Both the position numbers and the translations under genes were made by a program. From Heterocephalus glaber (lineage: Eukaryota; Chordata; Mammalia; Rodentia; Bathyergidae), in assembly GCF_000247695.1 (NCBI RefSeq), contig NW_004624743.1, positions 3,273,108 through 3,337,107 on the forward strand: a stretch of 64,000 nt of DNA. Reading direction: 5' to 3'. Positions within the stretch are counted from its first letter, which is position 1, and each line of letters starts with the position of its first letter. The notes under the pieces are model-generated. The model had not been told where the DNA came from, did no database searches, and saw only the letters and a program-made list of their open reading frames with translations. Shown in pieces: positions 50,291-62,479 of this stretch.

Positions 50291-51589
50291 AATAAGCAAA
50301 CAAAATATATGCTGATGATCCTCAAATCATATATGAAGCACAGAAGGTATATAGTCAAGAAATTCAGAATTATGTTTTATACTCCTGTAACAAAATTTTA
50401 AAGCTCTTCTAAAATATTTTATTGAAATATTAAAAATTTATTTCTGTAATCATACAATAGTATTTCTAGAGTTATGCTGTGCGTATTTTAAGTAAAATAA
50501 TTTAATGTTAATTTACATAACATTTGTTTTAACTTTCATAATAGTTCCCTAAAACATCTTACTATAATTATTATATCATCTTTAAAATTTAAGTAGATTC
50601 TGAAATTCTTTTTCTTTCTTGAATGTTACAAATTCAGTTATGTGACAGTCAAACTGAATTTAAACTTGCAGGTTTGTTTGTTTTTATTTGTCTTTCCACA
50701 ACAGTCTAAAAAATGCCAATGTAGGCATCTTTGTGAAATATGGAGGTCCCAAGGGTGATATCTGCAGTCCTCAGCACGGTATCTATGCGAGCTGTCAGTT
50801 TCAGTGTTGGAGAAACCAGTTGTCATGGGTTTTGCAGTGTGAGGGAAGAGAAGGGTTTTCAGGTAGGCCCCCCACCCCGTATCCCCAAGATTGGATCCAG
50901 AGGACAGTTTGTGTTTAGGGAGGAGAGGGAGCCTACAGCCAATACCAATGCCTAGACAATACTGTAATGCTGGGGTGTTTTTGATTGAAAGAATCAAAGG
51001 ATATCTTAAATTTGGAAAACTAGTTAAGAAAATAAAAAGAAAGCAAACTATTCACTTCATCTTTACAGTTGACATTGATCATATATTCAGTATATTCTAC
51101 CATTTGTTTTGTAGCTAATGGAATTTAGTGACAAAAATGTAGTATCAAACGTTCATACTCTCTGGTGGTTCATTAACATTTTGACTTCCTGTATCGAATA
51201 ACCTCTTAAGCAGAGAATTTTATAGTGGTCTATATGGTCATTTTATTTTCAAAGGTACCTAGTAAAGTTCAAATTTCACATATGTTTTATGCTCATTGCT
51301 ACTTATTTCTGTTTTCTTGTTTAAATTTTAGGAACAAAAATAGGCAAGCAAATAATAAATCATTGCTTCTATTTTCAGTTAAGGCACAGTGCATTTGTAC
51401 AGTATGGTACTTCACAGATAGGAGGTCACAACATAATTAAGAACATTGAAACAATTACATAATTGAAACATGAAAATAGACTTCCTTCCTGCTCCTCATC
51501 CTGTTTTGTGCTTTTTTTCTTTCATTTTGTTCAACTTTTTGATTACTGCAACCTTCAATTTGGACAATATTTTTTCTCTTTTCATTTGA

Positions 51590-51780
51590 GTGAAATTAAA
51601 AGGATGTGTGGTTCCTTTTAATCTCCCACGCACCAAATTCACTGACTTCTGTCCCAGCAGCAGAGCTTTAGCTAATGAATGTGTTGCACAGCTAATTACT
51701 GTGCAGCCTGTCATCACTTCGGCATTCGAGAGGATTGTGTGCAGGGTCGTCACAGAGAGGGTGAACGACTGATGACCACT
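51590..51780. promoter_or_regulatory. Candidate conserved non-coding element with TAATTA palindrome
   Basis: A SINE-free, compositionally distinct stretch contains gcacagctaattactgtgc at 51686-51704: six-base inverted arms around a homeodomain-type TAATTA core, with a second 'gctaatgaatg' nearby. An open frame also happens to run through it on the minus strand (51496-51753) without recognisable product. Assignment as an enhancer is inference only. Confidence 0.25.
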
Positions 51781-52855
51781 GTACGACTTGTAAGAATTGC
51801 TGCCGGCAGTGAGAAACTCGTACCCCCATCTCTGGAGCAGTTTTCAGTTTACTGAAGAGTAATCAAGCTTTGGTTATACTTTCATTATCAAGCGATTAGA
51901 TCCACTTCAATTGTCCTAAACATAGATTTTGATGACTTCCATGGAAATAATCTGACAGAGCTCAGTGGAAAGAATTTTAATAAATGAAAGAATGAAGTGG
52001 GTTTATGATGATAACCTCCGAAGGGGGCGATGACTCTGTGTGCCGTCCTGGTTAGAGGTGCCCAGCCAGAAGGGAGCCTCTTCTTCCGCTCCCTCTCTCC
52101 GTTTGCCTACAGACGGCGAGAAAGCGAGACTTTCTTGACCTCCCGCCATCTGTGAACAGGTCCTTGAGTTCTGGCCTGCTCACTTTTATGCTGTATTACG
52201 ATATGGTTCAGCTGCATTTCTGATGAATTTTATGATTTCCATTGCTTTTATTCCCGGTTGCTGAAGTTTTAGGCAATGAATGCTTACAGCTGTGCTTTTT
52301 CCAGATGTTCTCAGCACAGAATTTAACTGGGAACAGGTTGTTTTGCCAGGATTGAAATTCTCAATAGGCAGTCAGATTTGCATTCACGTTTATAGACAAT
52401 GTTCAAATGGGTCCTGGTAACTAGTACCTTTTAAATAGTTTTTAAGGGGGAATTGTAAATAAAAAGATGATTTCCTTTCATGTTATCTTCTCTGTCAGAA
52501 GTGAAGTATTCCAGAAGAAGTGCAGACTTCCTAGAGGGAGGCTAGAAGAGGCTATCCGAGGTGGTATCTAACATGTCATCTACGGTGTTAGCACTTGGAT
52601 GTGAATGGGAGCTCAGTGTGCGTGGCACTCCTGTTTGTACGTTTAACTGTTGTATTCTTGGACCCTAGAGTAATGGCTGGCACATAGAATATGCTCATTA
52701 AATGTCTTTTTCTCACTTGATAATTTTTTTTAGCAAAACATTTATTGGTACATTTTAGATATGTATAATGATAACATTCATCATAGGGAATGTGCACCTG
52801 TACTTGATAAGTTAAGTGAATATATTGTTACATGTTTTTTGAAAGATATCTTTTC

Positions 52856-52953
52856 GGGCCAGGGATTTAGCTCAGTGGCTCTGGCGCCTGCCTCGCAAGC
52901 TGAGGACCCGAGTTCGATCCCCGGTACCAAAAAAAAAAAAAGAAAAAAAAAAA
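52856..52953 (+). mobile_element. ID-type SINE, young
   Basis: The body starts gggccagggatttagctcag and has gttcgatccccggtacc, followed by an A-tail interrupted by single G. Flanks gaaagatatcttttc and gaaagattatcttttc form a clear target duplication. It is close to the local consensus and so recent. Confidence 0.95.
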
Positions 52954-53519
52954 GAAAGATTATCTTTTCACTTTAATTGAAATTTAGAATACTTTTAACT
53001 TGATGTTTTATCTATAGATGTTCTTTACTTTTTTTTGCACTTTCTTCTCTAAGTTCTGGAGCTGCCCGAAAATGACATATTTATTTTCTGTTTCTCTGTG
53101 AAATAATTTTCTCTCTAGGAATTAGTAACTTCTTAAATAATGCAATACAAAACCTTATTCCTCAAGTGGTAAGTATTTGTCTTCTCATTTTTGTTATTTT
53201 AGAAGAGCTACTAAGGTTTTTGAAAGGTCAATGTAGTTGTTAGTGAAAATTACCTTAGATACCTGCTTCAGAGGGAGAAAAAGTATGAATATGTTTTAGA
53301 AACTATGAAATCATACAGGAATACAAGATATGTTTACTCTTACCTGTGTTCAAAGTCTGTGTGAAATGTGAAAGTTGTATTTGGTTATCAGACCTTGTAA
53401 GAAATGAGTATGTAAAACCCATGGACACATGAAAAGAAAGGCCTTTTACCGTGCCTGTCATGGGGCTTCCATATGCCTGATAACATAAGAAGAATGTTAT
53501 GGAAAGGTATGTTTTATTT

Positions 53520-53715
53520 TCAGGGATTCTTTAATCAATATTTTCTTATATTCTATAATATTTTAAACTGATGTTTAAATCAATATTTTAATCAATATTT
53601 AATCAATATATTTCTTATATTGTTATTAGTATTATTCAGTATTATTTCTTATAATATTTCTTATATTCTTAAATTTCTTATATTTTTATATTTTGTACTA
53701 TTTTAAACTGATGTA
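53520..53715. repeat. AT-rich degenerate tandem repeat
   Basis: Short units related to 'aatcaatatttt' and 'tttcttatatt' recur many times, and the phrase tattttaaactgatgt occurs at both ends of the block. This suggests an expanded array with a duplicated flank. Confidence 0.7.
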
Positions 53716-53734
53716 TCTTTCTGAGTGATGGAAG

Positions 53735-53885
53735 ACAATAGTTTGTCTAATGCCCTATCTCTGCCTGACCTCAAATCAGGAGACACAGAATTGCAGCCTC
53801 ACCACTTACCTCCTCCATGACCCAGATCTTTGCTTCATCTTTCTCTGAGCCTCAGTTTTCTGTTTTATACAATGAAACTAATATC
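53735..53885 (+). repeat. MIR SINE fragment
   Basis: Phrases 'gcctcaccacttacctcctc', 'catgacccagatctttgctt' and 'ctgagcctcagttttctgtt' are in MIR order. Confidence 0.7.
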
Positions 53886-54156
53886 TATAGAATAGATCAG
53901 CCTGTGGTGCACACGGCAACCTGCAAGTGAGCACACAGGACCACGCAGGCCTCTCGTCTCTGTGGCAGCCAGAGCTGACACAGGAAGCCACCTGGCCTCA
54001 CAGACATTCCAGAGAAGCGTGAGAGTGAAAAACAAACAAAGGAGCAGACACAGTGCTGCCTGGATAAGAAAGAAGAAAAACCTCCAGTACCATCTATGGA
54101 AAGCCACTAAAGCTCAACTGTAGATCCACAGATTATCTCAACTAGATATATGTTGA

Positions 54157-54239
54157 ATTTTTTTTTTTTTTTTTTTTTGCAGTGTAAGGGCCCCATACAG
54201 CTAGGCAAATGCTTTACCACTGTGCTACATCCCCAGCCC
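54157..54239 (-). mobile_element. ID-related SINE, older subtype
   Basis: A T-run of about 22 bases then gcagtgtaagggccccatac and 'ctgtgctacatccccagccc'. It is diverged from the young ID copies. Confidence 0.7.
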
Positions 54240-54825
54240 TAGGATATGCCTAAGTGACTGCTCTAGCAGTGTCTGCAGAGTAAATGCTGGGATTGCAGGC
54301 CTCCTAAGTAGTTGAGCTTAGCTCTCAGTGGGAAGAGAGGAACCTGGAAGAGTTACTCTGCTAACAAAGTCATTTTAAGAAATCACTACTGCCTGGCCTG
54401 GGGGTGCAGCATAGCACCAGATCAGTCTCTAAGGGTTATGTGTCAATAAAGCCCCAGAAAAGTCCGTCAGAACCCTAAGCCTGTTTTAGGTATGATATGG
54501 GGTTTTAAACTGTACTCTGCCTCAAGTATAAAAACCCATGTTAAAAAATTAGCCTTCAAAACAGGTTTAGAACTGGTGAGACCTACAGGCACTTCAAGAA
54601 AGGGAAAACATCAGATTTCATTTGAGACCCCTTTTTCTGCCCAGGATACTTGCCACTCTGGCTAGGGGAGAACAATGCTCAAACATTAGAAAGCACAGAA
54701 AGGAAAACAAGCAGAACAGGCATGTAACAACTGAAGACTCGAATTAATATTTTAGGGACCAAACATGAAGACTAATTTGAGAAGGTTCTTAAGTCTGTTT
54801 AAACATTCAGATATCTTGAAAAGGT

Positions 54826-55510
54826 GCATTGGTCTGTTTTGTATTACTATCGGGAATTACCTCAGGATGTAAGGTCACGTACCACCCACTCCCTCTCCCT
54901 GAACTGGGGATGGAACCCAGAGCCTCAGGGTTGATAGGCGGGTGCTCTGTCACTGAGCTGGGTCCCCAGCTCCTTCTATCCCTTTTCCTTCCTTCCTCCC
55001 TCCCTCCCTCGCTTCCTTCTTTTCTTTCTTTCCTTTCCTTTGAGGTAAGGTCTCTTTAAATTTTCTGGGCTGGACTCACACTTGGGACCCTTCTGCTGCA
55101 GCCGTCTGAGTACCTGGTGTTACTGAGCCTGAGAGCATGCTAATTTTGAAGAAAAGAGTTTTATGTAGCCCATAGTTTTGGAGGCTGAAAGTTCAGGAAT
55201 GGGCAACCCCATTGGTGTGGTCTCTGGTGAGGGTCTGATCTCAGATGATGCCACAACTGTGACAGTGTATTCAGGAGGAAGACAAGACATCGCATACTGA
55301 AACTGGGAGCCATACAGCGATGTGGGAGTCGGGCTTGTAACAGTTCACTCTTGCAAGAGCTAAGTCTGGGTCCCGTGAGAACTGCCATGGCTCCTGCTGA
55401 GGGCGGCACCCCAGATGACCTAAGGGCCTCCTATGAAGGCCCCACCACCTGTCACATGGCCACACTGAGGACCAAGCTCCCAGCACATGGATCCTGGGGG
55501 CCAAACTACA
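54826..55510 (+). repeat. Unclassified dispersed repeat, copy D, split by a composite SINE
   Basis: The left part (ctgttttgtattactatcgg) resembles the start of copy A ('cattgctgagacaaaat'-like). After the SINE it resumes with 'tagttttggaggctgaaagt', 'tcaggaatgggcaa' and 'cctatgaaggccccaccacc'. It is the most diverged of the copies here. Confidence 0.5.
54880..55138 (-). mobile_element. B1-dID-like composite SINE with internal CCTT tract
   Basis: The ID part (gaactggggatggaacccag ... gagctgggtccccagctcc) and a diverged B1 part (gaggtaaggtctctttaaat ... gtgttactgagcctgagag) are separated by a pyrimidine tract, ccttcctccctccctccctc and so on, at 54981-55042. Confidence 0.65.
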
Positions 55511-56048
55511 GCAGAAGGTAGAGCAAGAACAGAGAGAACATCTAGAACTGAAAATACAGTTATTGAAACAAAAAGCTCAATGGAAGGACAGAATGTTAGC
55601 CTCAAAGACACCTAGGGAACTGAAACTAGACCTGTAGTACAGTGTGAGTGTGGAATAGACATCAGTAAGTTTCAGTTCCCTTCTCATTCCTCATCCCCTC
55701 CTTTCCTCCATCATTCCTGTTGTTGCACACACAGTGAAAACGAACTTCGCTTTCACTTATTTGATTCTGCCCGTGTGAGAGAGAAGTAGATGACCACTGA
55801 GTATTTCAGGCAACAAAGAAAGGTTCCTTAAAGTACTCAGCTTCCTCGTCATTATAGGAAGTGATTTAAATGGCTGTGACCTAAGAGAAGGTACCTAAAG
55901 TAGTAGTTTCTGTGGTTTATTCTGAGGACTGAGAAAGAATTCCAGGAACCTAATGATTTTCATATGTGATTCAAGAATGATGATGTATTTCTCAAAAATT
56001 GCTAGTTCCATTAAAAGGTATAATTCAACTTAAAAATGTGTAGGGTGA

Positions 56049-56131
56049 GGGCCAGGGATTTAGCTCAGTGGTTTCACCGCCTGCTGCGCAAGTGCAAAGA
56101 CCCAAGTTCGATCCCCGGTACCAAAAAAAAA
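56049..56131 (+). mobile_element. ID-type SINE 130 bases upstream of XRCC4 exon 3
   Basis: The body starts gggccagggatttagctcag and has gttcgatccccggtacc then a run of ten A. Flanks aaaatgtgtagggtga and aaaatgtgtagtgtga differ at one position. It sits close to, but outside, the polypyrimidine region of the exon 3 acceptor. Confidence 0.95.
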
Positions 56132-56202
56132 ATGTGTAGTGTGATTGATATTACTTTTTGTATAAATTATATTATGTGTGATAAATCAGTAGTAAGAGGT
56201 AA

Positions 56203-56466
<264 letters not shown>

Positions 56467-57481
56467 TAGAATGTCACCTCTCTTACAGAGGTATCAATAG
56501 TGTTAATATGGAAGAACCTACCACATGACACCCAGAATGCCTCAGAAATAAAAGCTAGGGAGCTAGTTGGTTTCAAGGTTAAAGTCATTAAGGAGCTCTA
56601 TGTTAATGAATTATGAAAGTAATTATTGGGAAATGTATTTATTTTTTAATGTTTTAAAAATTCTGATTATTATAATTACGTGAATGAGTAACTTTGAAAA
56701 AGTTGGATCAAAATTTTTACACCACTGTGAGAAGGTCTTATAAAAATAATCTTGGGGAAATACTGATTTTAAGAAAGAAAACATCTAGAATATTTAATAC
56801 TTAGGACTTTTTTTTCCACTTTATCCAAATATATTTGAAATTATAAAAGCCATGGTTAAGTGTAGTAAGACATACAATTCAGAATTAAGGATAAATTATT
56901 TATATATATCATCATACATAGAAACACTAAAGTAGAAGGAAATAGCTTTTATCCCAACCTTCCCAAAGCTTGAAGCTTTGCAGACAAGAATATCTGCTAC
57001 TTATCCTGACCCTTTCATGCACCAATTCACATCAAGCTGATGGTTTACTTATTAAAGGTCCTGTACTTACCATCTTTATACTTTACCTAAATGGAGTAGA
57101 GGTTGGATTTGCTTTTTTTTTGCCAGTGGCTTATCAGTTATGAGATGTATAGTATAAGAAAGGAAATCTTTACTGTATTAAATTTATAATTATTGAGAAT
57201 TTGTTTGAGAACTAAATTTACTTTTAGAAAAATTCTTTTTAAACCACCTCTTTAACTGAGAGTGATCAGAGTTTTCATCAATTTGAGAAATATTTGAAGA
57301 AACACAAGGTATCATTATTTTCAATTATATACTGTATTATCATAGAGAAGATAATCCAGACTGACTTTAGTAATTTCTGTTTAGAAGTTGTATACTTTTC
57401 CTAATTAGCTGTCAACTTATATAATTTTCAATATACTGAGGTTCTTAAAATGATAATTCAGAAAGACTGTGTCTTTTTAAG

Positions 57482-58195
57482 AAGATTTTGTTACTTTCCG
57501 TTGCTAGTACCAAATACCTGACACTCACAACTGAAAGGCGGGGCGGTTTCCTTTGGCTCCCGGTTTCAGTCACCGGTTGGCAGGTTCGGGCACGGAGTCA
57601 GCATTGTGGAAGGGCCTGGGGGAAAGGAAGCCGCTCACCTCATGGTGCTCAGGAAGAAGAAAGGGAAGAGCAGCTGGGAAGGAAGATGCAGGTCAGGCCC
57701 CCGGAGACCTGGCGTCTTAGTTATTCTCTTGTCCCTGAGACACAGTACCTGGCACCTGCCAATTAAAGGAGCAGCGGTTTACTTTAGCTCACGGTTTGTG
57801 GAGGTTTCAGCCCACAGTCAGCTGGCTCCGGGTCGAAAGGCATGGCAGAGTCGGAACTGCTCAGGACAGGATATCCAGGATGCACAGAGAGAGCAAGCGG
57901 GAGCCAGGGAGGGAGACAAACCCTTCCGGGTCACGCCACATGACCCGCCTCTTCAGGCAGGCCCCACCTCCTACCCGCTAGTCAGCCACAAGCCCCGTAC
58001 GCAGGCACCTTCCAGAGGCGCTGCTTTGATTGGCAGAGGCTGAGGGGCCATGTAGGTATAAACCCTAACACCTGCTCTTCCAGCCAGCTCCCATGCCCTA
58101 GCACAAGGCTTGTACGTCGCCCCCGGGATTCCGTCACTTTCCGGAAGCCTCACCTCGAAACACACGAGCTCGTGGGCACATTTAGTTCTGGACCA
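57482..58195 (+). repeat. Unclassified dispersed repeat, copies B and C, nested
   Basis: Copy B begins ttactttccgttgctagtac at about 57490 and runs to about 57714. A second start, ttattctcttgtccctgaga, begins copy C, which runs to about 58080 with gtttactttagctcacggtt. Text after 58080 looks like the remainder of B, so C seems inserted in B. GC content is high for the area, which explains the open frames seen across it. Confidence 0.65.
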
Positions 58196-58429
58196 TGACA
58201 GGTGCAGCAAGAAGTTTTGCACTCACTGCCAAACTTTTGTCATTTATTGCACGTGCTCTTTCCAAGCTCAGTAAGATTATATTCACACTGTAGGACTGCT
58301 GACTTTTCCTAATACTGAAAGGGAATCATTGTCACACTGGGACTGGTGCCTTTTCCCATTCACCAAACATTAGTACACTAATGTATCACAACTAGCAACA
58401 TTTCGTGTGGCTTCTGGGTTTCATGTGTT

Positions 58430-59390
58430 TTGCAGACACTGATGCACCACACATTCCAAGTTAGTGGCATGCCTATGGAAAAGCTGACAGGACGACAGTG
58501 GGTTGAAGACCTGGTGCAGTGCGGCACCTGGAGTACTTGCTCTGCTTAGCAATGCATTCGGTTTTGCAGCTTCTGGGAAGAAAGAACTTCAAGACTTCAT
58601 TATTCAAATCTTTTAAAGTTGGCTTGGCATATGTCTACATAACAATGACAATAATCCTGAAAGAGTTCTTGCTTACCACCCTGAAACTAATCAATTTTTT
58701 CAGGGCCGTGGCCTTGGACTGCTACCTTTTCAACAGGTTTTCTAAAAGAATGGCTACAGCAAGAGATTCCCAGTATGCCGAAGTAGGTTGGATCCCAAAA
58801 GAAAATATTGTAAAGCAGTCAATGAACATCTCCTTGTTTATTTATTTGTTTATGAGAAAAAGAAAGGCTACTCTCAGAACAATTTGACAAAGGAGAAGTT
58901 CATTCGTGACTTGGCTTGCTTGAGAGATATTTTTAGATATTCAAATGAGGTAAAACTTTTCAGTCTTGCTGTCAGCCTTATGGATTCAACGGAAATATCA
59001 CAAGTTTGCTTGGCCAAACTTCTCTGGGAATCTTCTAGTGTTCCAGATATGCTTCTGTAAAGTGATTTCAGGAGTGACAATATCTTGTAAATTCACCTGC
59101 TGGCAAAATATCTGCTGATAGCTGGAAACAGGGCAGAGCACTTCTTAAGGCTAATTGTGTGGGATGTCCTCAAACTTGAAAAGGAGTTTGTGATCCTATC
59201 CCTGATGATGCAGACATCTGGTTATGGCCAAAAATGACCCCTAAACTTAGAAGCAAAGAATGGACGGTGCATAGTTGCTGTCAGACTGATGATACCTTGG
59301 AGAGTCGTGGCTTTTAGGCGTTTGTTGCCATCCCTGAAGAGGTTTTATGTGCAGAAGACCTGTGCACAATGGGAACAATTTGAATATCCA
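58430..59390 (+). pseudogene. Coding-like relic, probable processed pseudogene, parent unidentified
   Basis: One frame stays open from 58617 to 59058 with a single stop (TAA at 58743). It encodes text of coding character such as NNDNNPERVLAYHPETNQFF, GRGLGLLPFQQV, DPKRKYCKAVNEHL and KEKFIRDLACLRDIF. Before and after, coding-like text continues in other frames: GMPMEKLTGRQWVEDLV near 58470 and DPIPDDADIWLWPKM near 59190. Frameshifts and stops are therefore present. There are no splice sites between the pieces, which favours a retrocopy. I do not recognise the protein family. No terminal A-tail or target duplication was found. Confidence 0.4.
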
Positions 59391-59944
59391 AGTCATGCTA
59401 GGTTTGTTTGGAATTTACATTTATACCAAATTTTTCTCTCTTTTTTTAATCAGGGATTTACACTAATTTTTATACTCAGTAATGCCTGATCTTTGGGAAG
59501 TATTAACGTATGTTTTCTCTGAATGTTAGAATTCTCAATTTCCAATGAAAGTATATATTTTAACCATGTAATTGTTTGCCCATGATTATATTCATTTTTG
59601 GGGAGGAATAGGCCCACAGGGTTCATGACAGTACTTTTGAGAATATAAATCTCCAAACTTCATTTAACTTCTAATTGGCTTTCCTTTATAGACAACATAG
59701 ATGTTTGCAGTTAAGCGCAATCCTGCTGGGGAAGCATGGAGTGGCCAGCCAGACACCAATTCCTTTCCACAGTCAGCATTGGGCCTGGTGGCCCTTGCTG
59801 CTCCCATGTGTGGCATACTGGTTACACAGGTGATTTGTCTTTCTAACAGTGCATCTTAGTCCATATATTCTTCCATTTTTGGCATTCATATCTTTCTCTG
59901 TTTATCAGAAAACAATACACCTCATGTCACAAAGAAGACCTAGA

Positions 59945-60032
59945 TTTTTTTTTTTTTTTGTACTGAGGATCGAACTTGGGACCTTGCGCTTGCGAGGCAG
60001 GTGGCGGAACCACTGAGCTAAATCCCCAGCCC
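59945..60032 (-). mobile_element. ID-type SINE inserted at an L1 fragment
   Basis: T-run then reversed ID body (gtactgaggatcgaacttgg ... gagctaaatccccagccc). Flanks agacctagatttttt and agacctagttattttt form a target duplication. Confidence 0.94.
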
Positions 60033-60039
60033 AGACCTA

Positions 60040-60420
60040 GTTATTTTTAACTACTGTGTTATAAAGAAGAATAAATTTGAGTCACTTGTGGGAAAATGGA
60101 TGCACCTTGAGACAATAGTGTTAAGCGAAATGAATCAGATACACAAGTTTACATGTCACATGATGTCTTTCACATGAGAAACCCAAAATATAAATAAATT
60201 TAAGAGCAAAAATAAAAGATAGATAATAGGAAACAGGGAGATGGATCTTTTGTGTATGGGAAGGTAACCAAGAGATGAAGGGAGTGGGGTAGAAAGGGAG
60301 GGATGGAAAATGAGTTGCATGTATTTGGTCCATGTACCAACTCCCCACAGGGAGTGAAGTCATCATGTACTGCAAATGTGCACCAATGCAGATGAAAATG
60401 ACAAAATAATGATGATCTTG
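60040..60420 (+). mobile_element. L1 3'-UTR-like fragment
   Basis: Text gggaaaatggatgcaccttg, 'gttaagcgaaatgaatcaga' and 'tcacatgagaaacccaaaat' is the usual 3' part of rodent L1-type elements, followed by purine-rich 'gggagggatggaaaatgag'. Confidence 0.6.
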
Positions 60421-61018
60421 CCTGGTGTTGTAACTTAAACTTGCTCATGACTTTTGCTCTTCTGTAAAGTTTTAAAGTGATTTCTGAGATTCATCCCAGG
60501 TGATAGTACATATTGTAATTTTATATTAAAAATATAGCTCTAATTAAGGAAAATCCACTAGCTTTGAAGGAAAATTGAACATGATTTTGTGGGGCAGGGG
60601 AAGAAAGAGAACCCTGCCGTCAGATATTGGCTTGGCATACAGTTTAGGCTGAAAATTTGGCCATTTAAATAGCATGGAGATTTGTTTTCTCATGATGTAA
60701 GCAGTCCTAGTTTGATAGGATAGCTTTATGATGGTAGAGGGCTAGCTTTTTGGATCCTGTTACTTTGTCATTTTTAATAGGTAATTTTTGTCTCATGGTT
60801 CAGGATTGCTGTTCTAGCTTCACTATTATATTCACCTTTTGGGCAAGAAGACAGGTTTACCGAGAACGTAAAGAGCACATGCCTTCCCTTTAGGGCCGCC
60901 ACTCCAAATCACATTCTGTTCCTTTTGCATGCATCCCATTATCCAGAACCAAGTCACAGGCCTTTGCCTAGATGCAGGAAGTCTGAGAAACATGGTCTTT
61001 AGTCACAAGTCTCCATTG

Positions 61019-61300
61019 CAGTAAGTCCCCGACTTACAAATATTCAAGTTGCGGACTTTCACAGCTAGGCAAGGACCTTGCATTAGGAACCTTCTTAGAT
61101 CCAAACGAACCACAGAAGTAGCTCAGGGGCCTGCTTGCCCTTGTCACAGCTGAGCTGCTGTGTGTGGACTGTGGACTGTGATAGCATAGAGCAGTACAGT
61201 ACAGAGGGGACCTACTGCGCGTGCATGTGTGTGCGTGTGTGTTTGTGACAAAGGTATAAGACTCTTTGTCGGACTTTCAAATGAATCTGACTCATTCTTA
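61019..61300. mobile_element. Tigger7/MER44-like DNA transposon remnant
   Basis: It starts cagtaagtccccgacttaca and 'aatattcaagttgcggactt', the recognised MER44/Tigger7 end. The far end has 'ttgtcggactttcaaatg'. A GT-rich run at about 61218-61245 lies inside it. Confidence 0.7.
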
Positions 61301-62479
61301 AGTCAACACCTTGCCATGCTGTGTGGGAAGGGAAAGATGCATATTGGGGAAAACCTAGCAGTCCCTATGTTTAGCATTCAAGAAAGGGCAAGATGTTCTC
61401 CATTCTGAAAGGTTTGCTTTTATTGTTGCAAGGGTATTTCTCCAGTATCTTCACTACAAATACATGTTTTGTCCTATTTTAAAAAATGTTACTACATACA
61501 GAGAGATAAAGGCTATTCTGTCTCTTACTATATCTTGTAGCTTTATTTATTTATATTTTAATGGAAAAATACACTCTAAATTCAAAAAACTCTTTACATT
61601 TAAAATACATTTCTCTAATATATGAACATGAAGTGAGATAAGTTAGCCAAAAGAAACAAAGTTGTTTTTAAAAACAGCAGTTCAGAATCCTATATTATTG
61701 CCATGTGTCCCTGTGGTTTGGGGGACTCTGAATTCAAAGGGCTGTTTCCAGATGAAATATCAGAATTGGAGTATTTCTTGTGGTCATCTGCCAAAGGCTT
61801 CGTCAAAAATAGTAATGACTTTCAGGTTTGTGGGAGTTTGGGTGCAAAAGGGTTATGTGAATGCCTGAAAAAGAAGTCATGATATTCTTTATTTTTGTGA
61901 TAAAATATTTGTGTACATATGCCACTTTTCCACTAAATACTCTATAATTTCCTTGTCCTTTTGGAATGTGGGAACTAAATTAGTAATGTTTGTGGTGTAG
62001 AAATTCTGTTCCAGTTTAGCCAGAGGAGAGATTCTAGAATATTACCTTAAAGATTATTAATTATATTATACTATTTTGTGCTTGAGGACTCCTTTTCTTT
62101 TTCTCATTGCCTTGCTTTGGTTTAAAATATTCGCTTCTAAGAAATATATTAAAGTCATTATGTTTTAATTTTTTGTTCTCCAGGATTGTTCAGGAAAGAA
62201 ACAACTTACTATTAGATCAGAAGTAGAAAGTTGTGTGTAAAAACTATGGTGTCGAATGACTTTGTTACAGATATTATGGATGTTAATATGTTAATATTTT
62301 CTTAATACTTCTCATTGAATCTCCTTTCACACATGTTCTCTTACTTCATCAAGTAGACTTGATATTGTTACTGTGAGGAAGTAGATGCTGAGAATACAAG
62401 TCAGTGGCTAAGGAAAACTGAGATAGAGCAGAATCTAGGGCTTTTGCTGTATGGATGTAAAATCAGTTTTGTTGAATGA

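Noticed and set aside
51496..51753. 85-residue minus-strand frame across the candidate conserved element
   Set aside because: No recognisable motif, and the complementary plus strand is equally open for part of it. The open frame is probably incidental.
57488..58043. Overlapping plus-strand frames of 92 and 145 residues
   Set aside because: They lie within nested copies of a GC-rich dispersed repeat; no recognisable protein.
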